Positions 54,913 through 63,997 of a DNA stretch of 64,000 nt are shown here, one piece after another. The notes below the pieces were generated by a model. It was not told the origin of the DNA. It saw only the letters and a list, made by a program, of their open reading frames with translations, and did not search any database. The position numbers and the translations under genes were made by a program. The stretch spans positions 1-64,000 of the forward strand of contig CAKRCW010000008.1 in NCBI GenBank assembly GCA_934309145.1, in the 5' to 3' direction. The stretch comes from an uncultured Lachnospiraceae bacterium. Lineage in GTDB: Bacteria > Bacillota > Clostridia > Lachnospirales > Lachnospiraceae. Numbering within the stretch: position 1 is the first letter of the stretch; each line of letters begins with the position of its first letter.

Positions 54913-56412
54913 CTATACATATTTTGCCGCAAGAGCCATAATCTCTTCCTGCGTGGTTGTCTTTGCATCTACTTCGCCAGCCAGCCTTCCGCCTGACATA
55001 ACAAGTATTCTGTCACATACACCCAGCAGCTCCGGCATCTCAGAAGATACCATGAGTACCACCTTGCCTTTTTTTGCCAAATCAATGATTAACTGGTATA
55101 TCTCATACTTTGCACCGACATCAATACCTCTTGTAGGCTCATCAAGTAAGAGAACCTCAGGGTCTGTGAGAAGCCATCTTCCAAGGATAACCTTCTGCTG
55201 ATTACCACCTGATAATGTGCTTATCTTAGTCTCCTGTGTAGGTGTCTTAATATGCATTGCATTGATAGCCCAGTCAGTGTCCTTTACCATAGATTTCTTA
55301 CTAAGGTATATTCCACCCTTTTTATGGCGTTTCAGGCTGGATATAACTGTATTTTCTCTTATACCAAGTATTCCAAAAATACCTGTAGCACGTCTCTCCT
55401 CTGTTAAAAGTCCAAAACCATTTTTGATGGATTCCTGAGCGTTTCTGTTCTTGATAACCTTTCCATCAAGCTTGATGGTACCCTCTTTTCTGGTTGCTAT
55501 ACCGAATATACTCTCAAGCACTTCGGTACGTCCTGAACCATCAAGTCCTGCTAAACCAAGTATCTCGCCTTTTTTAACCTTGAAGGAAACATCCTTTAAC
55601 TGATTATACTGTCCTGTCAGATGTTCAACCTCAAGTGCCACATCGCCCTGAACATTATCCTTCTCAGGGAATCGGCTTCCTAGCTCACGTCCAACCATCA
55701 GCTTTATAATCTGATTCATGTCAAGCTCACTGGCTGGCTTTGTTGCTATCCATTTTCCATCACGCATGATGGTTACGTCGTCCGAAATTCTTAAAATTTC
55801 TTCCATTTTATGTGAAATGTATATAATTCCGCAGCCTCTGTCACGAAGCATATTGATAATCTTGAAGAGGTGTTCAACCTCTGTCTCTGTAAGTGATGAA
55901 GTTGGCTCATCAAGTACAATTATCTTTGAATGGAACGAAACCGCTTTCGCAATTTCTGCCATCTGCCTCTCTGATACCGGCATGGTTCCCATTATTCTCT
56001 TTGGATCTACCTTTATGCCAAGTTCATCAAAAACCTTAATCGTATCATCATACATCTTTTTTTCATTTATCATCATATTAGCGATTTTTGGATATCTGCC
56101 TAACCACAGATTGTCCATTACGCTTCTTTTGAGTGCCTGGTTCAATTCCTGATGAACCATTGCAACCCCATTCTCAAGAGCCTGTCTTGAGGTTTTAAAA
56201 TTGACCTCATTACCCTCGAGCTCTATCTTTCCGGAATCTTTTGAATAGATACCGAAAAGGCATTTCATAAGCGTAGATTTTCCTGCACCGTTTTCTCCCA
56301 TCAATGCATGCACTGTACCTCTTCGAACAGTAAGTGAAACATGATCAAGAGCCTTGACACCAGGAAATTCTTTGCATATGTCGGTCATTTGAAGTAATAC
56401 ATCATCTGCCAT
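54913..56412 (-). CDS. mglA: galactose/methylgalactoside ABC transporter ATPase
   Basis: 499 residues, two ABC domains in tandem as in MglA/RbsA. Domain 1 has GENGAGKST and the signature VSERQMAEIAKA; domain 2 has the degenerate Walker A GLDGSGRTE, normal for this family, and LSGGNQQKVILGRWL. Start at 56412 with GGAGG upstream; the ATG at 56427 overlaps that site. A hairpin separates it from mglB. Confidence 0.93.
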   Translation of the reverse strand: MADDVLLQMTDICKEFPGVKALDHVSLTVRRGTVHALMGENGAGKSTLMKCLFGIYSKDSGKIELEGNEVNFKTSRQALENGVAMVHQELNQALKRSVMDNLWLGRYPKIANMMINEKKMYDDTIKVFDELGIKVDPKRIMGTMPVSERQMAEIAKAVSFHSKIIVLDEPTSSLTETEVEHLFKIINMLRDRGCGIIYISHKMEEILRISDDVTIMRDGKWIATKPASELDMNQIIKLMVGRELGSRFPEKDNVQGDVALEVEHLTGQYNQLKDVSFKVKKGEILGLAGLDGSGRTEVLESIFGIATRKEGTIKLDGKVIKNRNAQESIKNGFGLLTEERRATGIFGILGIRENTVISSLKRHKKGGIYLSKKSMVKDTDWAINAMHIKTPTQETKISTLSGGNQQKVILGRWLLTDPEVLLLDEPTRGIDVGAKYEIYQLIIDLAKKGKVVLMVSSEMPELLGVCDRILVMSGGRLAGEVDAKTTTQEEIMALAAKYV

Positions 56413-56451
56413 ATCTATCTCCTCCATAAGAATATCCTAATGCAAGAACGT

Positions 56452-56473
56452 GCAGCGGTTTTATGGCCGCTGC
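56452..56473 (-). promoter_or_regulatory. intercistronic hairpin between mglB and mglA
   Basis: A 7-bp stem (GCAGCGG/CCGCTGC) with an 8-base loop and no U-run. It resembles structures that protect the 3' end of binding-protein messages, allowing more MglB than MglA/C. Role inferred. Confidence 0.55.
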
Positions 56474-56496
56474 CTGTTCCTGTCTGTTGTTATTAA

Positions 56497-57639
56497 TTAC
56501 TCACCCTTGTACTCTGCATATGGGATGTAAATCTTGTTTGTGCTTGTTGCATCCTTGTTGTAGCTGTCTGTATCAGCCATAAGGTCCTTGCCATTTGCAA
56601 TGTTAGTTGTAAGTGATGCGATACACTCAGCCATACCATCTGCATCCTGCTTGATTGTACCAATCATCTTGCCATCTGCAATATACTGCTTAGCTGCGTC
56701 TGTTGCGTCAACACCAAATACAGGAATTACTGTTGACTTTCCATCGCCAAGGTTATATCCCTTATCGTTAAGAGCTGAGATAACACCCTCTGCCATACCA
56801 TCATTGTTACATATAACAAGCTCAATCATGTTACCATTAGCCTCACTATACTGTGCAAGGTTTGTTACCATGTAGTTATTAGCTGCAGTTGCACTCCAGT
56901 TACCATCAAGGTCAACCTGATAGCAATCGCTGTTTGAAGAATCAAAGTACACAAGATCTGGGAGGTTGTTCTCCTCAAGAATTGCATTTGCATCCTCTAC
57001 TGCATACTGTGTACGATAGATAGCCTCTACATTACCTTCCTGTCCCTTGAACATAGCATACGAAATCTTTCCGTCACCATTAAGGTCAATTGCATCAAAA
57101 TTATCTACAATATAGTTACCTATCATCTGTCCCTGCATATGTCCTGCCTCAGGAGCATCTGTACCAACGAATGCAAGCTTGTCATAGCTTGAAAGTACAT
57201 CTGCATCCTCACCATCTGGAGCAAGTGCTCTGTTGAAGAATACTACTGGGATTCCAGCAGCCTTAGCCTTCTCAATGATAAGACTTGAGGCATCTACTGA
57301 ACCTGTTGTTACAAGGTTTACAATGAGAAGATTTGTACCCTGGCTGATTGCTGTATCAATCTGCTCATTCTGTGTTGTCTGGTTTGAGTTAGCATCGTAA
57401 TCCTGATAAGTTACGCCTGCATTCTTAAGCTGTGTGTCAAGTGCTGTTCTTACGCTTGAGATATAAGCATCACTATATGTATAATAGAAAACGCCTACAT
57501 TCAAGTTGCTGTTTACTGATGTACTTGCATCACTACCTGTCTGATCCTTCTTTCCTGAACCGCTATCGCCACATGCACAAAGTGAAAAGGCCATAACAGT
57601 TGCTAAGCAAAGTGCTGCTACCCTTTTTAATTTTCTCAT
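56497..57639 (-). CDS. mglB: galactose/glucose-binding lipoprotein
   Basis: 380 residues. Lipoprotein signal ending in LCAC (Cys about 23), then a type I periplasmic-binding fold (VGVFYYTYSDAYI start). The loop LNGDGKISYA with the downstream Glu matches the calcium site of galactose-binding protein, and VFFNRAL and NNDGMAEGV are sugar-site regions. Feeds MglAC. The ATG is preceded by an odd leader where AAGGAG is separated from the start by a hairpin. Confidence 0.92.
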   Translation of the reverse strand: MRKLKRVAALCLATVMAFSLCACGDSGSGKKDQTGSDASTSVNSNLNVGVFYYTYSDAYISSVRTALDTQLKNAGVTYQDYDANSNQTTQNEQIDTAISQGTNLLIVNLVTTGSVDASSLIIEKAKAAGIPVVFFNRALAPDGEDADVLSSYDKLAFVGTDAPEAGHMQGQMIGNYIVDNFDAIDLNGDGKISYAMFKGQEGNVEAIYRTQYAVEDANAILEENNLPDLVYFDSSNSDCYQVDLDGNWSATAANNYMVTNLAQYSEANGNMIELVICNNDGMAEGVISALNDKGYNLGDGKSTVIPVFGVDATDAAKQYIADGKMIGTIKQDADGMAECIASLTTNIANGKDLMADTDSYNKDATSTNKIYIPYAEYKGE

Positions 57640-57650
57640 AATTATTTTCC

Positions 57651-57678
57651 GCGGGATTGTCGTTTTCCCGCTCTCCTT
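57651..57678 (-). promoter_or_regulatory. hairpin between ribosome site and start of mglB
   Basis: On the minus strand AAGGAG (57673-57678) lies 33 nt before the ATG, too far to work in linear form. A 6-bp stem GCGGGA/TCCCGC (57651-57671) folds out 21 of these bases, leaving about 12. A weak GGAAAA is the only closer site. Confidence 0.45.
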
Positions 57679-57709
57679 TCCGTATCGGAGTGTTATCTCC
57701 TGTGATGTA

Positions 57710-57777
57710 TATATAATACAAAAGAGAGCGAAAAAACAAAATTGAATATTTTATGACAAAGTTATAATATTTTATGA
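57710..57777 (-). promoter_or_regulatory. mglB promoter with 12-bp direct repeats
   Basis: Two exact copies of TCATAAAATATT (minus strand; 57766-57777 and 57745-57756) lie 21 bp apart, two helical turns. Five bases downstream is a weak promoter, TTGTTT, 18 bp, TATATA. This is the typical layout for an AraC-type activator binding next to RNA polymerase; the yesN regulator is encoded nearby. Confidence 0.65.
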
Positions 57778-57780
57778 TTA

Positions 57781-58791
57781 TTATTTTATAGAAAATATAA
57801 CTTTCTGAGTCTCTGTATCATACAGATTATCTCTTGTAACAAGAAAAGTATCGGTATATATTTTCTTATCGTTTACTGTTTTTCCCTGATACAGGTTATA
57901 GGCATTTTCTATACACAGATAGCCCATTGCAAATGGATTTTGTACTATAAGCCCATCTATATATCCTGTCTCAAGCATATCTATGCAGAATCTGTTACTG
58001 TCAAATCCATATACCTGAACTCCGCCAGCACATTCTAAATCTTCTATGGCGTAACCCACACCTAAGGTTGTCCACTCGTTCATTGTAACAATCACGTTTA
58101 TTTCGGGGTGTTCTGCAAGCATCTCCTTCGTTCCCTGCTTTGCAGAGGTCACATTTGATGAAACATTAATAGCATCTATTATATTTATTCTTTTATCAGC
58201 AGAAACAGCATCCCTAAAGCCCTGCTCCCTCAATTGTCCATTGTCTGTGCTTGCATCAAAATTAACTATTCCTACATTTATTACACCAGCATCCAATTCA
58301 CGAACAGCGTCCCCCAGTTGTATTCCAGCTGTATAGTTATCTGTTCCAACCTCAAGATTTATATTGTCTGTATCTACTCCGCTATCTGCAATTATAACCT
58401 TTATTCCCATATTCTGGGCACGATTAACATATACCGCCGCATCCTCAGCAGATATTGCAGACAAAACAATAACGTCAACGCCATCATTTATAGCCTCTTC
58501 AATCATACTGATTTGCGTTTTGGAATCCTCCTCATTAGCTGGTGCAGTTGTATAATAATTAATATTAAACTCCTGTGCTGCGGCATCTATTCCATATATA
58601 AATTCCTTCCAAAAGCTGGAATCTGATGACTTAGTTATAACAGCTACATCAAGAACATGATTATTATCTGCAGCAGAGGGACTCTTTAGACTTAAAACAG
58701 CAAGGCATACTGCAATAATAATTGTTACGGCAAGTGCGGCTGCAAGGGCTATTATTCTTTTTTTATCATTCTTAAGATGTATTTTACACAT
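57781..58791 (-). CDS. membrane-anchored sugar-binding sensor protein (type I periplasmic fold)
   Basis: 336 residues. N-terminal hydrophobic helix (about 12-34) with no lipobox Cys cleavage pattern, so an uncleaved anchor is likely. The rest is a Peripla_BP_4-type sugar-binding fold (VITKSSDSSFWKEFIYG, DGVDVIVLSAIS, VTMNEWTTLGVGYAIED, VYGFDSN). Overlaps the kinase stop by one base (TAATG) and has no transporter of its own. In Clostridium, XylFII-LytS-YesN uses such a protein to sense xylose for the kinase; same layout here. Confidence 0.87.
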   Translation of the reverse strand: MCKIHLKNDKKRIIALAAALAVTIIIAVCLAVLSLKSPSAADNNHVLDVAVITKSSDSSFWKEFIYGIDAAAQEFNINYYTTAPANEEDSKTQISMIEEAINDGVDVIVLSAISAEDAAVYVNRAQNMGIKVIIADSGVDTDNINLEVGTDNYTAGIQLGDAVRELDAGVINVGIVNFDASTDNGQLREQGFRDAVSADKRINIIDAINVSSNVTSAKQGTKEMLAEHPEINVIVTMNEWTTLGVGYAIEDLECAGGVQVYGFDSNRFCIDMLETGYIDGLIVQNPFAMGYLCIENAYNLYQGKTVNDKKIYTDTFLVTRDNLYDTETQKVIFSIK

Positions 58792-60530
58792 TATCTGACA
58801 CCGCCTTCCCGACGTGCTTCCTCCTCGGTAAGCTTGGGAATCTTTACTATTACCTTAGTTCCACAATCAAGCTCACTCTCTATCTTAAGCCCATATTCCT
58901 GTCCAAAATATATCTTTAATCTGTCATTAACATTCTTAATTCCAATACCAAACTGGTCTGACTCATCATGTGCTATTATCTTCTGGCACTGTTCCATGGT
59001 CATTCCAACTCCGTTATCCTCTATCTGCATAAGTATATGGTCACCGCCATCTATAACTCTTATGTGAATCTCTCCCTCATCATACATTCCCTCAAGTCCG
59101 TGTATGATAGAATTTTCCACAATAGGCTGCAGTGTAATTTTATTACAATAATAGTTCAGAAGTTTTTCATCAACTTCAAAATAATATTCAAACTGTCCCT
59201 TAAATCTATAGCTCTGTATTACAAGGTAGCTTCTTACATGATCTAACTCCTTCTCAATAGGGATGAGCTCCTTACCTTTGCTTATGCTTATTCTAAATAA
59301 CTTAGCCAATGCACTTACCATAGCTATTGCTTTTTCTGTGTCCTTCTTCTCACACATCCACTGTATTGAATCAAGCGTATTATACAAAAAATGCGGATTA
59401 ATCTGGGCCTGCAGTGCCTTAAGCTCCGTCTTTCTTAATGTCTTTTCCTCATCAACTATATGAACCATAAGCTCCTGTATCTTCATTACCATATGGTCAA
59501 ACGACTCAGATAAGCTCTCTAATTCATACACTCCGTGTACCGGATTATATTGAAATTGCTCTGCATTTTTCTCAAATGCCTTCATAGCAACAGATAACTC
59601 CCTTACCGGTCTTGATACACGATTTGACACTATAACAATAAATATTGCAAGTATAATAAGTCCGATAATCGCAAATTCTACTACATTCTTATAAATATCC
59701 TTTATTCTCTCATTTATCATCTCGTCAACGTAGCTTATTCCGACAACTTTCCAATCACTCGAAACTATATTATCTATTGCATATATCTTCTTATCATCCA
59801 TAGTAATGCCATTATGCATTTCCTTTATGCTGTCTAAATTCTCATTTTTTATTCCACTATATATAACCTGTTGTTGAGGATGATAAACAATTTCTCCATT
59901 ATTGTTTATCACAAAGCAATATCCTCTCTGACCTATACCAACTGAATCTATATAAGACATCATCGTTGTAAATGAAATATCCATGGATATGTAGACTTCT
60001 TTGCCATACAGCTTTGAATATCCCCTTTTTCCAGTAGTTATAACCCATGGATAATATCCTGCAAACATATTCTGTACATGTGGTACAGATATGTTATACT
60101 CATCAGAGTCAAATAATTCCGGTAAAAAAGACTGATTATTCTTTTGATTATTCTTAATCTCATTACCATTTGTTCCGTAACATAATACTTTGCCATTAAG
60201 ATCATAAACAGCTACTGAAACAACCGATGATCTTACCTTAACAATCGAAGTAATATAATCCTTTAACTGTGACTCACTGCGACAATCATCTACCCCGCTT
60301 ATCACCAGTGCCATATCTCTTTCTATGTCATTTAGGTGTATTGTCATTGCATCAGATACAAGAGACACTGCCTGTTCAACGTTAATCTCGGCTGTATCAT
60401 ATAACGCATTCTCATATGACTTTACATATATCGCACATGTAACAAGAATAAAGAATAAAAATATTAATATCATTGCAGATGACAAATATACAGTGAGATG
60501 AAATGAACGTTTTTTCTTTATCTTTTTCAT
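58791..60530 (-). CDS. YesM-type sensor histidine kinase
   Basis: 579 residues. Membrane helix at 10-32, an extracytoplasmic dCache-like domain (about 35-280), a second helix, a HAMP linker, then the His_kinase domain with QINPHFLYNTLDSIQWM (phospho-His near 390) and an HATPase with DNGVGMT. Between the response regulator and the binding protein, with starts and stops touching (TAA then ATG), so the three are made together. Senses an external sugar through the binding protein, by analogy. Confidence 0.92.
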   Translation of the reverse strand: MKKIKKKRSFHLTVYLSSAMILIFLFFILVTCAIYVKSYENALYDTAEINVEQAVSLVSDAMTIHLNDIERDMALVISGVDDCRSESQLKDYITSIVKVRSSVVSVAVYDLNGKVLCYGTNGNEIKNNQKNNQSFLPELFDSDEYNISVPHVQNMFAGYYPWVITTGKRGYSKLYGKEVYISMDISFTTMMSYIDSVGIGQRGYCFVINNNGEIVYHPQQQVIYSGIKNENLDSIKEMHNGITMDDKKIYAIDNIVSSDWKVVGISYVDEMINERIKDIYKNVVEFAIIGLIILAIFIVIVSNRVSRPVRELSVAMKAFEKNAEQFQYNPVHGVYELESLSESFDHMVMKIQELMVHIVDEEKTLRKTELKALQAQINPHFLYNTLDSIQWMCEKKDTEKAIAMVSALAKLFRISISKGKELIPIEKELDHVRSYLVIQSYRFKGQFEYYFEVDEKLLNYYCNKITLQPIVENSIIHGLEGMYDEGEIHIRVIDGGDHILMQIEDNGVGMTMEQCQKIIAHDESDQFGIGIKNVNDRLKIYFGQEYGLKIESELDCGTKVIVKIPKLTEEEARREGGVR

Positions 60531-62105
60531 TTATACATTTCCCCTCTTCAAATCCTCTCGCATCTTCTTAGGAGATACCCCATAATATTTTTTAAAGCTA
60601 TAGCTGAAATAATGATTATCAGAAAAGCCACATTCTAAAGCAATCTCAAGTATCTTCTTTGTAGAATACATAATTGCCTCCTTGGCTACCTCCATACGCT
60701 TAGCAGTAAGAAGATTTATGAAGCTTTCCCCCTTGCCTTTCTTTATCAGACTACTCAAATAACTCGGAGTAAGGTGCAGCCTGTCACTTATTACTGTGAG
60801 ACTTAAAGTCTCATCACCGTACTCACTGTCTATAATACTTACAACTTCCTCGCATATAGCTTGTGAATTTGTCTTTCTTTGCTCTACAATAATACGCTTT
60901 GCCATCGTAGCAAATTCTTTCAAATCCTCCTTAGAACGTTTCTTCATGATACGAGCCATCTGCTCATCCTTGTTAAATACAGTGTCTACAAGTCTTTCAG
61001 CCTCATCTACACTTGTAAAGCCCTTGATAGTCTCGTAAATGGCAACCATAAGCTCGCTGCCTAATAATCCATGATCAAGCTCTCCTTCAAGATATATCTT
61101 GTCTATAAATTCACAGAGCTTATCTTCGTCCTCAGTCTTAAGGATACGAAGCAAATCATCTATTGTGTCAGTCACATGTATCTGCTTCTCTGCAATTTTA
61201 CGCTCATGGTCAGATATATATACTATTCCATTTTTTTCATGCTCCATGTAATCATGTGCATCCACAGCCTCATAGTATGCAAGTCTTGTTCTCGTCAGAT
61301 CATCATATACATTGCTTACTCCTACCTTTGTATCATATCCAAATATTTTGGCAACAGTCTGACATATTTCCTTAGGAAAAAGTGCCATATATCTCTTTAG
61401 CTCACGTTCCATCTGAGCTGCAATGGTTATAATACTGCCATTGGTAAATATACTTATGCTGTGAACATATTTTCCAAGTATTGAATTAACTAAAGTAATA
61501 TATCTATCGTCTGTAACGTTATTTCCCTCATCATCATAAACATTCACAGTCTGGATTATATAGTGTGTTGGTTCTTCGTGGTTCTTTCTCAGACCATTAT
61601 CATAGGCACGCTCATCTAAGTCGTTATTATCTTCCATAAGCATTGAATATAAAAACAGCTTACTCCGATACTCAAGGTTCAGCTTATCAAAATCATGAGG
61701 ACTTCTGTAATGCTTTAGCTCATTAACCCTCGCATCCATCTTTTCGCGTATCTTTAGCATTTCCTCGCGAAGCTCATTAGCGGACACAGGTTTAAGAATA
61801 TAACTTATTATGTTATACTGAATTGCCTGCTTTGCGTACTCAAAATCATCAAAACCACTTATAAATGCTATGTTCATGGCAGGACTTATCTCTCTTGCAC
61901 TTCTCGCTAAGTCTATTCCTGACAAAAATGGCATTTTTATATCGGTTAACAGCAAGTCTGGGTTAAGTTTTTCTACAAGCTCAAGTGCCTCCACTCCATT
62001 CTCTGCCTCACCAACAACACGAAAGCCTATAGATTCCCAATCAACAGTCTGTACAAGTGCTTCGCGAAGTTCTGCCTCATCATCTGCAATTATCATCGTA
62101 TACAT
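60531..62105 (-). CDS. YesN-type response regulator (REC plus AraC HTH)
   Basis: 524 residues. Receiver domain with phospho-Asp in LLLTDIKMP (about residue 55), a long middle region, then two AraC helix-turn-helix units at the C-terminus (LSLTVISDRLHLTPSYLSSLIKK, ILEIALECGFSDNHYFSYSFKKYYG). It likely binds paired direct repeats such as those before mglB. It lies 25 nt after the aldo/keto reductase, with which it may share a promoter. Confidence 0.93.
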   Translation of the reverse strand: MYTMIIADDEAELREALVQTVDWESIGFRVVGEAENGVEALELVEKLNPDLLLTDIKMPFLSGIDLARSAREISPAMNIAFISGFDDFEYAKQAIQYNIISYILKPVSANELREEMLKIREKMDARVNELKHYRSPHDFDKLNLEYRSKLFLYSMLMEDNNDLDERAYDNGLRKNHEEPTHYIIQTVNVYDDEGNNVTDDRYITLVNSILGKYVHSISIFTNGSIITIAAQMERELKRYMALFPKEICQTVAKIFGYDTKVGVSNVYDDLTRTRLAYYEAVDAHDYMEHEKNGIVYISDHERKIAEKQIHVTDTIDDLLRILKTEDEDKLCEFIDKIYLEGELDHGLLGSELMVAIYETIKGFTSVDEAERLVDTVFNKDEQMARIMKKRSKEDLKEFATMAKRIIVEQRKTNSQAICEEVVSIIDSEYGDETLSLTVISDRLHLTPSYLSSLIKKGKGESFINLLTAKRMEVAKEAIMYSTKKILEIALECGFSDNHYFSYSFKKYYGVSPKKMREDLKRGNV

Positions 62106-62130
62106 TATATTCCCACCCCTTAATACAAAT

Positions 62131-63120
62131 CTATTGCACTATGTCATCTATCTTTTTAAGCTCCTCTGCTTTAAATGTAGTATTGTCAAGTGCTTTTATA
62201 TTATCCAATATCTGTGCTGACTTAGAAGCTCCTATTAACACAGTGGTTACTATTCCATCTCTTAATGTCCATGCAAGTGCCATCTCAGCTAAGGTCTGGC
62301 CTCTCTCGGCTGCAATATCATTTAGTGCTCTTATCTGGGAAAGTTTTTCCGCAGTAATCGCATTTTCCTTTAAAAATCTTCCATCAGTTCGTATTCTGCT
62401 ATCTTCTGGAATACCATTCAGATATCTGTTGGTGAGCATTCCCTGTGCAAGAGGACTAAATGCAATAATTCCCTTGTTAAGCTTAGCTGCCATATCCTTC
62501 AATCCATTTTTCTCTATAGTTCTGTCAAATATAGAATAGCGATTCTGATTAATTATAAATGGGCAATGGAGCTCATCTAATTTTTTTGTTGCTTCAAGGA
62601 GTGTAGGTCCATCATAATTAGATAAACCAACGTACAAAGCCTTTCCACTGTTTACTGCGTGAGCAAGTGCTCCCATTGTCTCCTCTAATGGTGTATCCTT
62701 GTCCATTCTGTGATGATAGAATATATCTACATATTCAAGACCCATTCTCTTTAAGCTCTGATCCAGACTTGCAAGAAGATATTTTCTGCTGCCCCAGTTA
62801 CCATAAGGGCCATCCCACATCTCGTATCCTGCCTTGGTACTTATAACCATCTCATCACGATAGGGACGGAAATTCTCCTTAAGTATACGTCCAAAGTTAA
62901 TCTCTGCACTTCCAGGCTCTGGTCCATAGTTATTGGCAAGGTCAAAATGTGTAATTCCATTGTCAAATGCTGTGAAACACATTTCCTTCATATTCTGATA
63001 TGATGATGTATCGCCAAAATTATGCCATAAACCAAGTGACACGCCTGGCAGCTTCAAGCCACTGTTTCCTGTATTATAATATTTCATTGTATTATATCGT
63101 TCTTCTGATGCCTTGTACAT
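62131..63120 (-). CDS. yghZ: aldo/keto reductase (L-glyceraldehyde 3-phosphate reductase-like)
   Basis: 329 residues, (beta/alpha)8 barrel. Catalytic Asp/Tyr in HFDLANNYGPEPGSAE, Lys in ISTKAGYEMWDGPYGNWGSRKYLL, and His in DIFYHHRMD. Long stretches such as the SRKYLLASLDQSLKRMGLEY region resemble E. coli YghZ/Gpr, an NADPH-dependent reductase of L-glyceraldehyde 3-phosphate and methylglyoxal. AAGGAGG ribosome site. Sits between a promoter with palindromes and the sensory genes; a detoxifying role during sugar uptake is plausible. Confidence 0.9.
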   Translation of the reverse strand: MYKASEERYNTMKYYNTGNSGLKLPGVSLGLWHNFGDTSSYQNMKEMCFTAFDNGITHFDLANNYGPEPGSAEINFGRILKENFRPYRDEMVISTKAGYEMWDGPYGNWGSRKYLLASLDQSLKRMGLEYVDIFYHHRMDKDTPLEETMGALAHAVNSGKALYVGLSNYDGPTLLEATKKLDELHCPFIINQNRYSIFDRTIEKNGLKDMAAKLNKGIIAFSPLAQGMLTNRYLNGIPEDSRIRTDGRFLKENAITAEKLSQIRALNDIAAERGQTLAEMALAWTLRDGIVTTVLIGASKSAQILDNIKALDNTTFKAEELKKIDDIVQ

Positions 63121-63141
63121 AATAAAACCTCCTTAATTCAG

Positions 63142-63176
63142 GGTAAAATATTTACCAATATTGCAAAATATTTTAC
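63142..63176. promoter_or_regulatory. paired near-palindromes in the aldo/keto reductase leader
   Basis: GGTAAAATATTTACC (63142-63156, a perfect palindrome with a 3-bp centre) and GCAAAATATTTTAC (63163-63176) lie about 20 bp apart between the -10 box and the start codon. The AAAATATT core resembles the repeats before mglB, but the position downstream of the -10 suits repression. Confidence 0.4.
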
Positions 63177-63179
63177 TTG

Positions 63180-63208
63180 ATTATAACATCCTTACATTAC
63201 CAAGGCAA
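63180..63208 (-). promoter_or_regulatory. promoter of aldo/keto reductase (and possibly yesN-yesM)
   Basis: Minus strand TTGCCT, 17 bp, TATAAT, about 60 bp before the ATG. Confidence 0.65.
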
Positions 63209-63223
63209 CAATTAAATAAAAAA

Positions 63224-63252
63224 AGAGCCATCAGCCTTAAACTGATGACTCT
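63224..63252 (-). terminator. terminator after rpsR
   Basis: AGAGTCATCAG stem (11 bp, one wobble) with a 7-base loop and a run of seven U on the minus strand. It ends the ribosomal protein/ssb operon. Confidence 0.88.
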
Positions 63253-63265
63253 TAAAACCATCTTA

Positions 63266-63538
63266 TTAATCAACTACATATGGCATAATTGCAACGTGTC
63301 TAGCTCTCTTTATAGCTACTGTAAGAGCTCTCTGATGCTTAGCACAGTTACCTGTAATTCTTCTAGGAAGAATCTTGCCTCTCTCAGAGATATATCTCTT
63401 AAGCTTATTCACGTCTTTATAGTCAATAACAGAATTCTTGTCTGCACAGAATACGCAAACTTTTTTTCTTCTACGAATTGGTCTTCTCTTCATAGGAGCG
63501 TCTGCACGATCGCTCTTCTCTGTCTTATTATAAGCCAT
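63266..63538 (-). CDS. rpsR: 30S ribosomal protein S18
   Basis: 90 residues. Basic RRRKKVCVFC followed by the S18 core (YKDVNKLKRYISERGKILPR, CAKHQRALTVAIKRARHVA). The Cys-rich positions (CVFCAD and GNCAKH) are of the zinc-binding-capable S18 type. Follows ssb by 18 nt, as in the common rpsF-ssb-rpsR order; rpsF would be just right of the window. Confidence 0.97.
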   Translation of the reverse strand: MAYNKTEKSDRADAPMKRRPIRRRKKVCVFCADKNSVIDYKDVNKLKRYISERGKILPRRITGNCAKHQRALTVAIKRARHVAIMPYVVD

Positions 63539-63556
63539 TTTATTTACCCTCCATTT

Positions 63557-63997
63557 TTACTTAAATGGTAAATCGTCCTTCGCAGTATCCGGTATGTTCA
63601 TAAATCCCTCAGCACTTGCACCGCTTGGTATCGGTCTGCTCTCGCCATAGTTTCCACTTCCTGAAGCAGCCTTGCTCTCAGCAAACTCCTGCTCCTCAAC
63701 TACTACATCTGTTGTGTATACTTTATTGCCATCCTTGTTAGTGTAGCTTCCTGTCTGGATTCTACCTGTAAGGGCAATCTTAGTACCTTTCTTAAGATAT
63801 TTTTCAGCGAACTCTCCCTGTCTGCCAAATGCCACACAAGAAATGAAGTCAGCAGTCTGATCATCACCTGCATCTCTTCTCTGAAATCTTCTATCAACAG
63901 CTATTGTATATCTTGCTATAGCCATCGGCTCTGCAGCCTGTGTATATCTGACATCCGGATCTCTGGTCAAACGTCCCATTAAAATTACTTTGTTCAT
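63557..63997 (-). CDS. ssb: single-stranded DNA-binding protein
   Basis: 146 residues. N-terminal OB fold (NKVILMGRLTRDPDVRYT, then VDRRFQRR and FISCVAFGRQGEFAEKYLKKG) and a flexible tail ending in DDLPFK. The usual acidic tip ends in Phe; here a Lys follows, which may slightly alter binding to partner proteins. The start codon is three bases from the right edge, so the gene is complete but its upstream signals are not visible. Confidence 0.96.
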   Translation of the reverse strand: MNKVILMGRLTRDPDVRYTQAAEPMAIARYTIAVDRRFQRRDAGDDQTADFISCVAFGRQGEFAEKYLKKGTKIALTGRIQTGSYTNKDGNKVYTTDVVVEEQEFAESKAASGSGNYGESRPIPSGASAEGFMNIPDTAKDDLPFK

